Positions 42,379 to 51,669 of a stretch of 64,000 bases of DNA are shown here, piece after piece (the first letter of the stretch is position 1; the number at the start of each line of letters is the position of its first letter). Origin of the DNA: an uncultured Marinifilum sp. Its GTDB lineage: Bacteria > Bacteroidota > Bacteroidia > Bacteroidales > Marinifilaceae. Made by a program: the position numbers and the translations under genes. The notes below the pieces were generated by a model, which saw nothing but the letters and a program-made list of their open reading frames with translations, made no database searches and had not been told where the DNA came from. The stretch lies in NCBI RefSeq assembly GCF_963677195.1, contig NZ_OY781918.1, positions 3,646,923 through 3,710,922 of the forward strand. The letters run 5' to 3'.

Positions 42379-43881
42379 TTATTGTTCTACTTTTTGAGAC
42401 AAATACTTCTCTTTCAAATAAATATTCATGTTAGCCGCAGCTTTACGACCATCACCCATGGCTAGAATTACAGTTGCACCACCACGCACAATATCTCCAC
42501 CAGCAAACAGTTCTGGAATTGAAGATTGCATTTTATCTTTTACAACCTCAATAGTTCCCCATTTAGAAACATCTAAACCTTCAACCGAATTTGGAATTAA
42601 TGGATTTGGCGATACTCCAACTGCTACTACAACAACTGTAGCATCAATAACATATTCCGATCCTTCCATTGGAATTGGTCTTCTTCTGCCTGAAGCATCA
42701 GGTTCACCTAATTCCATTTTTTGAACTTTAACTTGCTTTACACGACCATTTTCGTCGGCAATATATTCAATAGGATTTGTTAAAGTAAGAAACTCTATTC
42801 CTTCTTGTTTTGCATGATGAACTTCCTCTAAACGAGCAGGCATTTCTTCTTCGGAACGACGATATACAATCATTGCCTTTTCGGCCCCCAAACGTTTTGC
42901 TGTACGAACCGAATCCATAGCAGTATTTCCACCACCTACAACAACAACATTTTTACCTCTAAGAACAGGAGTATCTGAATCTTCAGCATCTGCACCCATT
43001 AAATTTACACGAGTTAAGTATTCATTCGATGATAAAATACCATTGGCATTTTCACCTGGAATATTCATAAAACGTGGCAATCCGGCACCAGAGCCTACAT
43101 AAAACGCTTTGTATCCTTCTTCTTTCAAATCATCTAATGATGCTGTTTGCCCAACAATAAAATTGGTAACAAACTTCACTCCCATTTTGCGAAGATTATT
43201 TATTTCGACATCTACAACAGCATTTGGCAAACGAAATTCAGGAATACCATATTTTAAAACGCCACCAATTTCGTGAAGAGCTTCGAATACAGTAACATCA
43301 TATCCCGATTTTGCCATATCGCCAGCAAAAGATAAACCCGAAGGACCCGAACCAATGACTGCAACTTTTACACCATTAGGTTCTGCACATTCTGGCACAG
43401 CAATAGTTCCTGATTCTCTTTCATAATCGGCAGCAAATCGTTCCAGATGACCAATAGCCACAGCTGGTTGATTCAATTTTTCGACATAGAAACATCTTTT
43501 CTCACACTGTAGTTCCTGAGGGCAAACACGTCCGCATACAGCTGGTAAAGCACTTGTTTCTTTCAAAACCGAGGCTGCTTCCAGAATATGACCACGTTCA
43601 ATATTCTTAATAAATTTAGGAATATTGATACTAACCGGGCATCCTTCCATGCAAGTAGGATTCACACAATCCATACAACGAGTAGCTTCGAGAATAGCCT
43701 GCTCTTTTGTTAATCCAGAATTTACCTCAATTCGTTGCGATTTAATTCTTTTCTCGGGAGCTGTTTCTGTCATCTCAACTCTTTCGATCGCCATGCGATC
43801 TTTCGCTTTTGTCTTTTTTTGGAGTTCGACTCTCCACTCTTTTTTACGCTCGTTTTTTATATATTCTTCAGACCTTTCCAT
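42379..43881 (-). CDS. nfnB: NADH-dependent ferredoxin:NADP oxidoreductase large subunit / GltB-small-type flavoprotein
   Basis: A 500-residue FAD/NAD(P) oxidoreductase of the glutamate-synthase small-subunit type. N-terminal cysteines (CMDCVNPTCMEGCP and AVCGRVCPQELQCEKRC) carry two iron-sulphur clusters; VAVIGSGPSGLSFAGDMA binds FAD, and VVVVGGGNTAMDSVRTAKRL binds NAD(P). The downstream-neighbour order (nfnA first, 94 bases before) matches NfnAB/SudAB, which couples NADH and ferredoxin oxidation to NADPH formation by electron bifurcation. Alone it could also be GltD, but no gltB is present. Cytoplasmic. Confidence 0.85.
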   Translation of the reverse strand: MERSEEYIKNERKKEWRVELQKKTKAKDRMAIERVEMTETAPEKRIKSQRIEVNSGLTKEQAILEATRCMDCVNPTCMEGCPVSINIPKFIKNIERGHILEAASVLKETSALPAVCGRVCPQELQCEKRCFYVEKLNQPAVAIGHLERFAADYERESGTIAVPECAEPNGVKVAVIGSGPSGLSFAGDMAKSGYDVTVFEALHEIGGVLKYGIPEFRLPNAVVDVEINNLRKMGVKFVTNFIVGQTASLDDLKEEGYKAFYVGSGAGLPRFMNIPGENANGILSSNEYLTRVNLMGADAEDSDTPVLRGKNVVVVGGGNTAMDSVRTAKRLGAEKAMIVYRRSEEEMPARLEEVHHAKQEGIEFLTLTNPIEYIADENGRVKQVKVQKMELGEPDASGRRRPIPMEGSEYVIDATVVVVAVGVSPNPLIPNSVEGLDVSKWGTIEVVKDKMQSSIPELFAGGDIVRGGATVILAMGDGRKAAANMNIYLKEKYLSQKVEQ

Positions 43882-43975
43882 TGTCTTTTTATTAGATATT
43901 TAAATGTGAGATATTAGAATTTAAAATTAGAAACACATAGCTTTTTTGTTCAAATCTCAATTATCTCTCACAAAT

Positions 43976-44794
43976 TTATTCGTGAAAATGATCCATTTTA
44001 TCCTTTTCTTCTGATTTGTATCCTCCTAATCTCGACATCATCTCATCAAAATCGATTTTATGAGCATCAAATTCAGGACCATCAACACAAGTAAATTTAG
44101 TTTTACCATCAACAGTAACACGACATGCGCCACACATACCAGTACCATCAACCATAATACTATTTAAACTTGCCATGGTTGGAATCTCGTACTTTTTAGT
44201 GAGTATAGAGCAAAATTTCATCATAATGGCAGGACCAATTGTGATACATTCGTCAATTTTTTCATGCTTAATTACTTCTTCCATACCTTCGGTTACCAAA
44301 CCTTTTTTTCCGTACGATCCGTCATCAGTCATGATAATTAATTCATCAGAATGTTTACGCATTTCGTCTTCTAAAATGAGCAAATCTTTGTTACGAGCAG
44401 CCAAAACCGTAATTACACGATTTCCTGCTTTTTTATAACCTTCGACAATAGGAAGTAAAGGTGCAACACCAACACCACCACCACAACATAAAACAGTACC
44501 TACTTTATGAATATCGGTTGGTTTTCCTAAAGGTCCAACCAAATCGGTAATGTAATCGCCAACTTCGAGCTTGCAAAGCTTAGTAGATGATACTCCCATT
44601 TTTTGAACGATTATGGTAATAGTGCCTTTTTCGATATCAGCACCAGCAATAGTTAAAGGAATACGTTCTCCTTTTTCACCAACTCGCAGAATTATGAAAT
44701 TTCCAGGCTTGCGGGATTTTGCAATTAAAGGAGCTTCAACTACAATTTTTACTACTTTTTCTGAAAAATTCTCTTTTTCAACTATCCTGTTCAT
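43976..44794 (-). CDS. nfnA: NADH-dependent ferredoxin:NADP oxidoreductase small subunit (sulfide dehydrogenase-type)
   Basis: A 272-residue flavoprotein of the ferredoxin-NADP reductase/dihydroorotate dehydrogenase electron-transfer type. It shows an FAD-binding beta barrel (RKPGNFIILRVGEKGERIPL), a nucleotide-binding GGGVGVAPLLPIV and a C-terminal 2Fe-2S group in DGTGMCGACRVTVDGKTKFTC, all arranged as in NfnA. It pairs with the large subunit next door. The ATG at 44794 (MNRIVEKENF) is preferred; the frame is open upstream for 25 more codons without family likeness. The operon starts here and continues into nfnB and a ferritin-like gene. Confidence 0.87.
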   Translation of the reverse strand: MNRIVEKENFSEKVVKIVVEAPLIAKSRKPGNFIILRVGEKGERIPLTIAGADIEKGTITIIVQKMGVSSTKLCKLEVGDYITDLVGPLGKPTDIHKVGTVLCCGGGVGVAPLLPIVEGYKKAGNRVITVLAARNKDLLILEDEMRKHSDELIIMTDDGSYGKKGLVTEGMEEVIKHEKIDECITIGPAIMMKFCSILTKKYEIPTMASLNSIMVDGTGMCGACRVTVDGKTKFTCVDGPEFDAHKIDFDEMMSRLGGYKSEEKDKMDHFHE

Positions 44795-45082
44795 TACTCT
44801 TTTTAAATAAATGAATGAAAAAAATGCTAAATAACCGTATGTTTTAGTTGTAAACAATTGTTTTAACACCAGATATACAGCAATTAATTATTACTCAAAA
44901 GTATAAAGAAGTGTGTTATCAGCCTAGCAGTTTACCTATAAATTAAGGGGATAAATTACTTTAGGATGAATCTAAATAAACAATCTCTTATCCCGAAAAA
45001 TACATACTATAATAGCAATATATACGTTTTGAAAATAATTCTAAAAACAAAAAAGAAACTGTATCAGTCCCTCTTTCCTATT

Positions 45083-45178
45083 TTATTTTGAAATGCTGAT
45101 ACTTTTTCCTTCGTAGCATGCTTGATAAATCGCTTTTATCTCTTCAAATTCAGGCTTTCTAGGATTGAAAAGTGTACA
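45083..45178 (-). pseudogene. C-terminal remnant of an AdhE/iron-containing alcohol dehydrogenase
   Basis: On the minus strand this stretch reads CTLFNPRKPEFEEIKAIYQA, continues CYEGKSISISK and ends at a stop. The CT..NPR.P...EIK..Y..CYEGK pattern is the C-terminal end of AdhE-type and related iron-containing alcohol dehydrogenases, as I remember it. The upstream DNA has stops in every frame within about 100 bases and no start, so only a decayed tail survives. It is read away from nfnA and has no known partner in the window. Confidence 0.5.
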
Positions 45179-45373
45179 AGTATTATATAAAATCCTATTC
45201 CAGCAAATACAGCAGGAATACTATTCAGTTTTTTTCCATCATTCTCTAACCTTTAGGCAAACTGTAAATCTCAGGGTAAGACTAGTATTTATCCAAAAAA
45301 CCCCTCAGCGTTGAAGAACTATTGTCGTTTCCCCCTTGTCGAGGCGGAAATAAGTAAACGTAAGATTTTCTGT

Positions 45374-45381
45374 TATCTTTG
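45374..45381 (+). promoter_or_regulatory. -7 promoter element of the DksA-like gene
   Basis: TATCTTTG is an exact TAnnTTTG match 26 bases before the ATG. No TTTG is seen at the expected -33 distance. Confidence 0.55.
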
Positions 45382-45406
45382 GTAATCCCAATTCAATAAA
45401 AGCAAT

Positions 45407-45742
45407 ATGATACAAGACGAAAAATTAAATATTAAAAATCAGATAAAAGAAAAAATTGATAAACTGCAGACTGAAATTATCACCTTAAAAGATTTAACTC
45501 AACCCATTTCGCCCGATTGTGCCATTGGTAGAGTTAGCCGAATGGATGCCATCAATAACAAAAGTGTGAACGAAGCTGCTTTGCGAAAAAAGAAAATTCA
45601 ATTATCAGCATTAAAAGAAACACTAAAGAATATTGATAATCCTGATTTTGGTAAATGCATTAAATGTGGAGCCCAAATACCTATTGGCAGAATAATGATA
45701 ATGCCCGAAAGCAAGAAATGTGTGCGATGCGCCAGCAAATAA
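45407..45742 (+). CDS. TraR/DksA family zinc-finger protein
   Basis: A 111-residue protein with a helical coiled-coil-prone N-terminus (KIDKLQTEIITLKDL), the short segment SPDCAIGRVSRMDAI, and a C4 zinc finger CIKCGAQIPIGRIMIMPESK...CVRCA (Cys pairs with a 17-residue spacing). It resembles the small DksA/TraR proteins that bind the RNA polymerase secondary channel; the DxxDA tip motif of true DksA is altered to SRMDAINN. It has a good -7 promoter element. Likely a regulatory accessory of RNA polymerase; targets unknown. Confidence 0.85.
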   Translation: MIQDEKLNIKNQIKEKIDKLQTEIITLKDLTQPISPDCAIGRVSRMDAINNKSVNEAALRKKKIQLSALKETLKNIDNPDFGKCIKCGAQIPIGRIMIMPESKKCVRCASK

Positions 45743-45788
45743 AGATTTCTTTTAATTTTGCAAATTAGTAAGCACAAAAACAATTTAC

Positions 45789-45989
45789 ATGATACTCACA
45801 ATAATATTTGATATTTGGCTGCTAACAAAAATAATAGCAATTATACTTCCTGTAATTGCAATTGTAGATATACTAAAAAGAAAATTACTATGGATCGATA
45901 AACTTATTTGGATACTACTGGTAGCCTTTATTCCTTTTATAGGTTCCATTATCTATTTTTACGATCGCATTAAATACAGAAGAATATAG
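45789..45989 (+). CDS. PLDc N-terminal domain small membrane protein
   Basis: A 66-residue protein with two membrane helices: about residues 10-27 (WLLTKIIAIILPVIAIVDIL) and 36-57 (KLIWILLVAFIPFIGSIIYF). The pattern IDKLIWILLVAFIPFIGSII followed by YDRIKYRR is that of the phospholipase-D N-terminal (PLDc_N) domain proteins, common in Bacteroidota. Function unknown. It follows the DksA-like gene by 46 bases in the same direction. Confidence 0.82.
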   Translation: MILTIIFDIWLLTKIIAIILPVIAIVDILKRKLLWIDKLIWILLVAFIPFIGSIIYFYDRIKYRRI

Positions 45990-46145
45990 GTATATTTGCA
46001 GTTAGCAGTTACAAACTGCTTGAAAGTTCATTAGCTTATTGCAAGCATTTTCATTTCGATTTTAGGATTCGGAGTTTTTACTTAGAACTTGGAGCTTGAA
46101 ACTTTCACACATTAAACTTATTACTTTAAACTTTATCCTTCAGTC

Positions 46146-46481
46146 ATGGCTAAAAAGAAAAAAAATATCGTTTACTCAACGAATCCCGATTACAATTACG
46201 AATACGACGAAGAGCAGGAACAAGAATCTATTCCTAACAATCAGCAAACTTTAAGAGTTCTTTTAGATAAAAAGCAGAGAAAAGGAAAAGTTGTTACTTT
46301 AATTGAAGGATTTAGAGGCAGTTCGGACGATTTAAAAGAATTGGGCAAAAAACTAAAAACCAAATGCGGTGGCGGTGGATCTGCTAAAGATGGAGAAATT
46401 TTGATTCAGGGCGATCATCGTGATAAAATTATGGACATGCTAAAAGCAGATGGCTATAAAGTTAAGCGTGTAGGTGGATAA
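46146..46481 (+). CDS. SUI1/eIF1-like translation factor (YciH type)
   Basis: A 111-residue protein with a lysine-rich start, an acidic linker and a C-terminal SUI1 domain (about residues 35-111). The core pattern is LRVLLDKKQRKGKVVTLIEG, RGSSDDLKELGKKLKTKCGG, GGSAKDGEILIQGDHRDKI and ML..DGYKVKRVGG. This is the bacterial homologue of eukaryotic initiation factor 1, expected to act on the small ribosomal subunit. It has a TATATTTG element at 45991 and ends at a hairpin terminator. Confidence 0.93.
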   Translation: MAKKKKNIVYSTNPDYNYEYDEEQEQESIPNNQQTLRVLLDKKQRKGKVVTLIEGFRGSSDDLKELGKKLKTKCGGGGSAKDGEILIQGDHRDKIMDMLKADGYKVKRVGG

Positions 46482-46537
46482 TGAAAAAATAAAGAGACGC
46501 TAAACAGTAGTTACTCTCTGATAATATAGCTTATAAA

Positions 46538-46575
46538 AAAACCGAAACCCATTACGGATTTCGGTTTTATTTTTT
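46538..46575. terminator. Terminator between the SUI1 and purC genes
   Basis: AAAACCGAAA pairs with TTTCGGTTTT around an 11-base loop, then TATTTTTT; convergent genes flank it. Confidence 0.75.
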
Positions 46576-46613
46576 CCTTTTTATCCCTTTTTAGGGATTT
46601 AATAGTCGTTATC

Positions 46614-47561
46614 TTATAATGTATCTAAGCAAGATGCAATATTTTTCTCGATTCTTTCCTTTACACTTGTAGCCTCGGCTCTAACAAATTTCTCTCCAAT
46701 AATTTGCTCGTACAATTCAATGTAACGCTCCGAAATTTGGTTAACTCTAGCCTCATCCATTTCCGGAATTGCCTGACCTTCTTTTCCCTGAAAACCATTT
46801 TCCATTAACCACTCGCGAACAAATTCTTTCGACAATTGTTTTTGTTGCTCGTTGTTTGCTAAACGCTCTTCATATCCTTTCGAATAAAAATAACGCGATG
46901 AATCGGGAGTATGAATTTCATCTATTAAATAGATTTTTCCATCTTTTTTACCGAATTCGTATTTTGTATCAACCAAAATTAAATCTTTTTCGGCAGCAAT
47001 TTCGGTTCCTCTGGCAAATAAGGCCAAAGTATATTTTTCAAGAGCTTCGTAATCTTCCTTGCTTACAATTCCTTGTTTTAAAATTTCTTCTTTCGAGATA
47101 TCCTCATCATGGCCTTCCATTGCTTTGGTGGTTGGGGTAATAATAGGCTGCTCGAATTTCTGATTTTCTTTCATGCCTTCTGGTAGAGGAACTCCACAAA
47201 GTGTTCTTTTTCCAGCTTTATACTCTCTCCAAGCATGACCTGTAAGATATCCGCGAATTACCATCTCAACCATAAAAGGCTCGGCAAGATGACCTACTGT
47301 TACCATTGGATCGGGAGTAGCAATTTTCCAATTAGGAACAATATCGGCGGTAGCATCTAAAAAACGAGTTGCAATTTGATTCAACACCTGACCTTTAAAT
47401 GGAATTCCCTCAGGCAAAACAACATCGAATGCCGAAATACGATCCGAAACGACCATTGCAAGATACTCATCGTTAATATTATAAACGTCTCTTACCTTAC
47501 CCTTGTAAACATTCTTTTGATTCGAAAAATTAAAATCTGTTTTAACAATTGCTTCTTTCAT
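46614..47561 (-). CDS. purC: Phosphoribosylaminoimidazole-succinocarboxamide synthase
   Basis: A 315-residue SAICAR synthase that joins aspartate to CAIR with ATP in purine synthesis. Motifs: [11 protein letters not shown] (ATP-site), [47 protein letters not shown]-like [13 protein letters not shown] and [15 protein letters not shown]. This is the long, eukaryote/Bacteroidota-type enzyme (about 310 residues). It is a single gene. Confidence 0.96.
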   Translation of the reverse strand: MKEAIVKTDFNFSNQKNVYKGKVRDVYNINDEYLAMVVSDRISAFDVVLPEGIPFKGQVLNQIATRFLDATADIVPNWKIATPDPMVTVGHLAEPFMVEMVIRGYLTGHAWREYKAGKRTLCGVPLPEGMKENQKFEQPIITPTTKAMEGHDEDISKEEILKQGIVSKEDYEALEKYTLALFARGTEIAAEKDLILVDTKYEFGKKDGKIYLIDEIHTPDSSRYFYSKGYEERLANNEQQKQLSKEFVREWLMENGFQGKEGQAIPEMDEARVNQISERYIELYEQIIGEKFVRAEATSVKERIEKNIASCLDTL

Positions 47562-47783
47562 TGTTCCAAAAATTCTATTATTTATAAAATGGTTTATTCA
47601 ATAAGCCATTAGTTATTAGCCAATAGCCATAAGCCGATTTTCCATATCTTCCATTATGCAAATATAGGTTTAGAAAACCGAGACTTAATTTTAATGCGAA
47701 GATATATAAAAGTAAAAAAGTAGAAAAACAGTATCTACTATTTATAACAAGCTTTTTACTGATAATATTTTTTTAGCAAGTAT

Positions 47784-48779
47784 TTACTCTTTTTTCTTAG
47801 CTTCTTCTCTCTTTTTAATATGTCTTTCTTCTTCTAATTTATCTTCAATTTCATAAGCAGCAACAATCTCTTTTACCAATCGGTGACGAATAATATCCGA
47901 ACTATCGAATTCTACCATAGCAATACCTTTTATTTTTCTTAGTATTCGAAAAGCCTGCACCAAACCAGAGTGTTGTTTTCTAGGTAAATCAATTTGAGTA
48001 ATATCACCCGTAATCATAAACTTTCCACTGGTACCCATTCTTGTTAAAAACATTTTTAACTGTTTGGTTGTAGTATTCTGAGCTTCATCTAAAATTACAA
48101 AAGCATCGTTTAAAGTTCTACCACGCATATATGCCAAAGGTGCAATTTGAATCACTTCAGCTTCTAAATAATCGGCTAACTTTCGCGGAGGAATCATATC
48201 CAGAAGTGCATCGTACAGAGGTTGTAAATACGGATCAATTTTCTCCTTTAAATCACCAGGAAGAAAACCCAGATTTTCTCCGGCCTCGACAGCCGGACGA
48301 CTCAAAATAATTTTCTTTACCTCCTGATTTCGCAAGGCTTTTACTGCAAGAGCTATTGCTGTGTATGTTTTTCCCGAACCGGCCGGACCAACTGCAAAAA
48401 CCATATCATTTTTAGCAGATTTTTCAACTAGCTTTCGCTGATTAGCAGTTCTAGAACGAATTATTTTTCCATTATTTCCAAAAATAATAACACTTTCCGG
48501 ATCATCGGGGTTTTGTATGCCGCTTGCATTTTCGAGAAAAATTCGTTTTATATTGGCAATTGTTAAAACATTGTACTGATTATAATGTTGAATCAACAAA
48601 TTTATTTTCTGTTCAAATAAATCCAATGTATTCTTCTCTCCGTTAGCAATTATTTCACTGCCACGTCCTACAATATTTAATTTTGGAAACATTTCTTTTA
48701 TTGCTTCCAATTTTGCATTATTAATTCCATAAAATTCAAGAGGATCAATCACCCCTAAAGATATGCTCTTTTCTATCAT
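47784..48779 (-). CDS. phoH: PhoH family ATPase
   Basis: A 331-residue ATPase. The N-terminal part (about 1-100) carries the IANIKRIF and nuclease-unlike KH-type start of PhoH-like proteins. Walker A is GPAGSGKTYTAIALAVKAL (about 139-157), Walker B is AFVILDEAQNTT, and sensor-like TGDITQIDLPR follows. The region between contains IAPLAYMRGRTLNDAF, typical of PhoL/PhoH2-type. The family is linked to RNA metabolism and phosphate or stress response. It stands alone with its own upstream region. Confidence 0.93.
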   Translation of the reverse strand: MIEKSISLGVIDPLEFYGINNAKLEAIKEMFPKLNIVGRGSEIIANGEKNTLDLFEQKINLLIQHYNQYNVLTIANIKRIFLENASGIQNPDDPESVIIFGNNGKIIRSRTANQRKLVEKSAKNDMVFAVGPAGSGKTYTAIALAVKALRNQEVKKIILSRPAVEAGENLGFLPGDLKEKIDPYLQPLYDALLDMIPPRKLADYLEAEVIQIAPLAYMRGRTLNDAFVILDEAQNTTTKQLKMFLTRMGTSGKFMITGDITQIDLPRKQHSGLVQAFRILRKIKGIAMVEFDSSDIIRHRLVKEIVAAYEIEDKLEEERHIKKREEAKKKE

Positions 48780-49007
48780 ATAATTAAATCTGTATTTATT
48801 ATATTTTAGCCTCCAAATTACTTATTAATTCTGATTTGGCACTTACTCAAAAAAGGAAAATTTATTTTTTTACCCTAAACATATCATTATACAAAACAAT
48901 TTACTATTCTTTACTGTATAAGCGCAGATGTTCATAAATGCAATTATTAGAGGTATGAACAATTACAGTCGACTTTGTAATAATATAAACCAATTTATTA
49001 AAGACAA

Positions 49008-49298
49008 ATGATTATAAGATTCGTAAAACTTGAAATTCTCCCAGAACATATTAAGGATTTTAAAAATCTTACAAAAAACGAGAAAAATGATATTTTAGCA
49101 TTTAAAGGTTGTTCCCATCTTGAAATTTTTCAAGATACGGCCAAACCTTCCATTTTCTTTACTGTAAGTCATTGGGAATCGGAATATATGCTTAACGCTT
49201 ATCGCGAATCGATTTTTTTTCGTGAAAATTGGAATCAGGTAAAAAAATGGTTTGCAAATAAACCTGAAGCTTGGAGTTTAATACAAACTATAGAATGA
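49008..49298 (+). CDS. Antibiotic-biosynthesis-monooxygenase (ABM) domain protein
   Basis: A 96-residue dimeric ferredoxin-fold protein. The ABM pattern is visible: MIIRFVKLEILPEHIKDFKN, then FKGCSHLEIFQDTAKPSIFF, TVSHWESEYMLNAYRESIFF and WNQVKKWF. Proteins of this family act as quinol or small-molecule monooxygenases or haem degraders. It is alone in its region, so the substrate is not predictable. Confidence 0.85.
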   Translation: MIIRFVKLEILPEHIKDFKNLTKNEKNDILAFKGCSHLEIFQDTAKPSIFFTVSHWESEYMLNAYRESIFFRENWNQVKKWFANKPEAWSLIQTIE

Positions 49299-49548
49299 AC
49301 ATTTATACCTGTCAATATTTATATATATAAGCTTATTTAAACGTACAAACACTACACTCTCCATTCATAAACATTTGACTTTTAACACCAATCCTAACAA
49401 TAACTATAAGTTAATTTAATAATAAAATATATAAATTAAATCATAACATTTAATTATATTATTCGTAAATTCATGTTCATTAAATTATTTTGTTAATAAA
49501 TAATGGATCTGTTTAAACAGATCCATTAATTAAAGAAATCTGCCATCC

Positions 49549-51120
49549 ATGAATAGAGAAGTAAGTTATTTTAAGCAATTTTTTATATCGGTTGTTATAG
49601 GGTTTACAATATTATTTATTGCTTCTTTAATTTGGAATATACGCAGCGAAAGACAAACGACTTACGAATTAGCAAAAGTAGAAGCTGAAGGAAATTTTAA
49701 CAAAGACCTTACATTTAGAAAATGGACTGCCGCCCATGGCGGTGTTTATGTAACAATGACTGATTCTACAATTGCTAATCCATATCTAAATTTTCTTCCT
49801 AACAGAGATATTACCACCACCAATGGAACAAAGCTCACCTTAATTAACCCTGCTTATATGAATAGGTTAGTTTTTCAAATGAGCAATAAAAAAGATGGTG
49901 AGTTTGGACATATTTGCAGCATTACACCTTTACATCCAAACAATAAAGCTGACAAATGGGAGGAAAAAGCTCTTAATCTATTTGCAAAGGGAACAGAAGA
50001 ATACTACTCTCCGGAACAAATAGATGGTAAGGAATATCTTCGTTATATAAAACCAATAAGAGTTGAAAATGGGTGCTTAAAATGTCATGCTCAACAAGGC
50101 TACAATTTAAACGATATTAAGGGAGGTGTTAGTATATCAATTCCGATGGATAAATACAAAGTAGTTTTAAAAACTAAAATTAATAGTATCATTTTTAACC
50201 ATGCAATAATCTTCTTTTTAACTTTTATAATTGGGGCATTATCGTACCGACGCATAATAAAAGTTGTAAAACAAAGAGATGCCTCAAGAATGAAAGCCAA
50301 AGAAAATGAAGCAAAATTAAAGGAGCAAAATAATAAACTAGTATGGGCAAATGAGAAAGCCATCGAAAGCGACCGATTAAAAACAATATTTATTCAAAAT
50401 ATGAGTCATGAAATACGAACTCCTATGAATGCAATTCTTGGTTTTTCTTCTCTTCTTCCTGATGAATTCGATAATAAATCAAAATTAACAGAATATACAA
50501 AAATAATTACTCAGCGCGGAAACGATCTTATGTTTATTATCAACGATTTATTGGATATCTCAAAAATTGAATCGAAAAATATGAATGTAAACATAGAGCC
50601 AATCAATCTAAAAGATTTATTTTCGGAACTATTGCCCCTATTCCATGAAATTCAAAAAAGAAATTTAAAATCGCATGTAAAATTAATACTTCCAACAATT
50701 ACCGAGGATATTATTTTATACACCGATAAAGGAAAGCTAAAACAAATTTTAACAAATTTAGTGGGTAATGCATTTAAATTTACACACGAAGGAGAAATTG
50801 AAATCGACTTATTAATTAACAGTTCCAAGCTAATTACTTTTTCGGTTAAAGATACGGGTATTGGAATTCCTACTGAAAAATTAAATTCAATATTCGACAG
50901 ATTTTCTCAGGTTGAACAATCGAGTTCGCGTATATATGGAGGAACTGGACTTGGCTTATCTATTGTAAAAGGATTAATTAGTAAACTTAACGGCGAAATA
51001 TATGTGATATCTGAAATTAATAAAGGCAGTAAATTCTATTTTACACTTCCTTATTCAAAACAAAATTTAATTGAGACACAAAACAACTCTACTAACAACA
51101 TATATAGTAACACCTTATAA
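49549..51120 (+). CDS. Sensor histidine kinase with a haem-c Tll0287-like domain
   Basis: A 523-residue membrane kinase. Residues 9-27 form the first membrane helix, then a periplasmic Tll0287/DUF3365 domain (about 30-205) with the c-type haem motif CLKCH at 176-180 and the preceding FRKWTAAHGGVYV. A second helix lies at about 214-233. The cytoplasmic half has a HisKA domain (phospho-His 287 in MSHEIRTPMNAILGFSS) and a HATPase domain with N box LTNLVGNAFKFT, G1 VKDTGIGIP and G2 GGTGLGLSIVKG. A haem-binding sensor of gas or redox state is the likely role. No response regulator is adjacent. Confidence 0.92.
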   Translation: MNREVSYFKQFFISVVIGFTILFIASLIWNIRSERQTTYELAKVEAEGNFNKDLTFRKWTAAHGGVYVTMTDSTIANPYLNFLPNRDITTTNGTKLTLINPAYMNRLVFQMSNKKDGEFGHICSITPLHPNNKADKWEEKALNLFAKGTEEYYSPEQIDGKEYLRYIKPIRVENGCLKCHAQQGYNLNDIKGGVSISIPMDKYKVVLKTKINSIIFNHAIIFFLTFIIGALSYRRIIKVVKQRDASRMKAKENEAKLKEQNNKLVWANEKAIESDRLKTIFIQNMSHEIRTPMNAILGFSSLLPDEFDNKSKLTEYTKIITQRGNDLMFIINDLLDISKIESKNMNVNIEPINLKDLFSELLPLFHEIQKRNLKSHVKLILPTITEDIILYTDKGKLKQILTNLVGNAFKFTHEGEIEIDLLINSSKLITFSVKDTGIGIPTEKLNSIFDRFSQVEQSSSRIYGGTGLGLSIVKGLISKLNGEIYVISEINKGSKFYFTLPYSKQNLIETQNNSTNNIYSNTL

Positions 51121-51416
51121 AAAACAAGCTGCTATTTTTTTATAAATAAAATTGTAAGTTAAGTTCGTAATTTAAGATAATAGTATTTACTAAACTAAAT
51201 CTATCTACTTAATTATTGTAAAATAATACAAACTATCCAAAGAAAATTATTTTATAATTTTAATATTGCAAAGTAAAATATATTGAAACAAATTAAAGCC
51301 ATCAATACAGATGTATTAACTATCTTAGCAAATTAGTATAAGGATATTGCTTAAACATACCATTTAAAGTAATAATCACAATTAATTTACAACTTACATT
51401 AGTCTGCTTTCTTATA
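51121..51416. other. Gene-free region after the sensor kinase
   Basis: These 296 AT-rich bases show no reading frame, hairpin of note or clear promoter. They hold the upstream region of the VF530-like gene. Confidence 0.4.
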
Positions 51417-51647
51417 ATGAATACAAACTCAACACAAAACAATAATCCTTTACATGGCATTAAATTAGCAGAAATCGTTGAATTTCTGGAAGGATATTAC
51501 GGTTGGGAAGAGCTAGGGAAAATTATTAGAATTAATTGTTTCATAAAAGATCCATCGATTAAATCGAGCCTTAAATTTTTAAGACGAACTCCCTGGGCCA
51601 GAGAACAAGTTGAAAATTTGTACCTTAAAATTATTAGTAGACACTAA
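51417..51647 (+). CDS. VF530 family DNA-binding protein (DUF2132)
   Basis: A 76-residue protein with the invariant family run [20 protein letters not shown], then [33 protein letters not shown] and [10 protein letters not shown]530 proteins are small double-helix-turn-helix-like proteins reported to bind DNA. Length is standard. It lies 23 bases before a methyltransferase gene, so the two may be co-transcribed. Confidence 0.93.
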   Translation: MNTNSTQNNNPLHGIKLAEIVEFLEGYYGWEELGKIIRINCFIKDPSIKSSLKFLRRTPWAREQVENLYLKIISRH

Positions 51648-51669
51648 AAATTAACATAAAACCAGCTAC

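Larger units (their letters stand above)
44795..45406. other. Intergenic region with an alcohol-dehydrogenase remnant
   Basis: These 612 bases contain the nfnA promoter side, a remnant of an iron-type alcohol dehydrogenase (45083-45178, described separately), and the promoter of the DksA-like gene. The stretch 44880-45070 shows nothing recognisable. Confidence 0.5.

Noticed and set aside
42379..43881. Calling the large flavoprotein a glutamate synthase small subunit
   Set aside because: No large glutamate synthase subunit is nearby and the NfnA-type partner is directly upstream.
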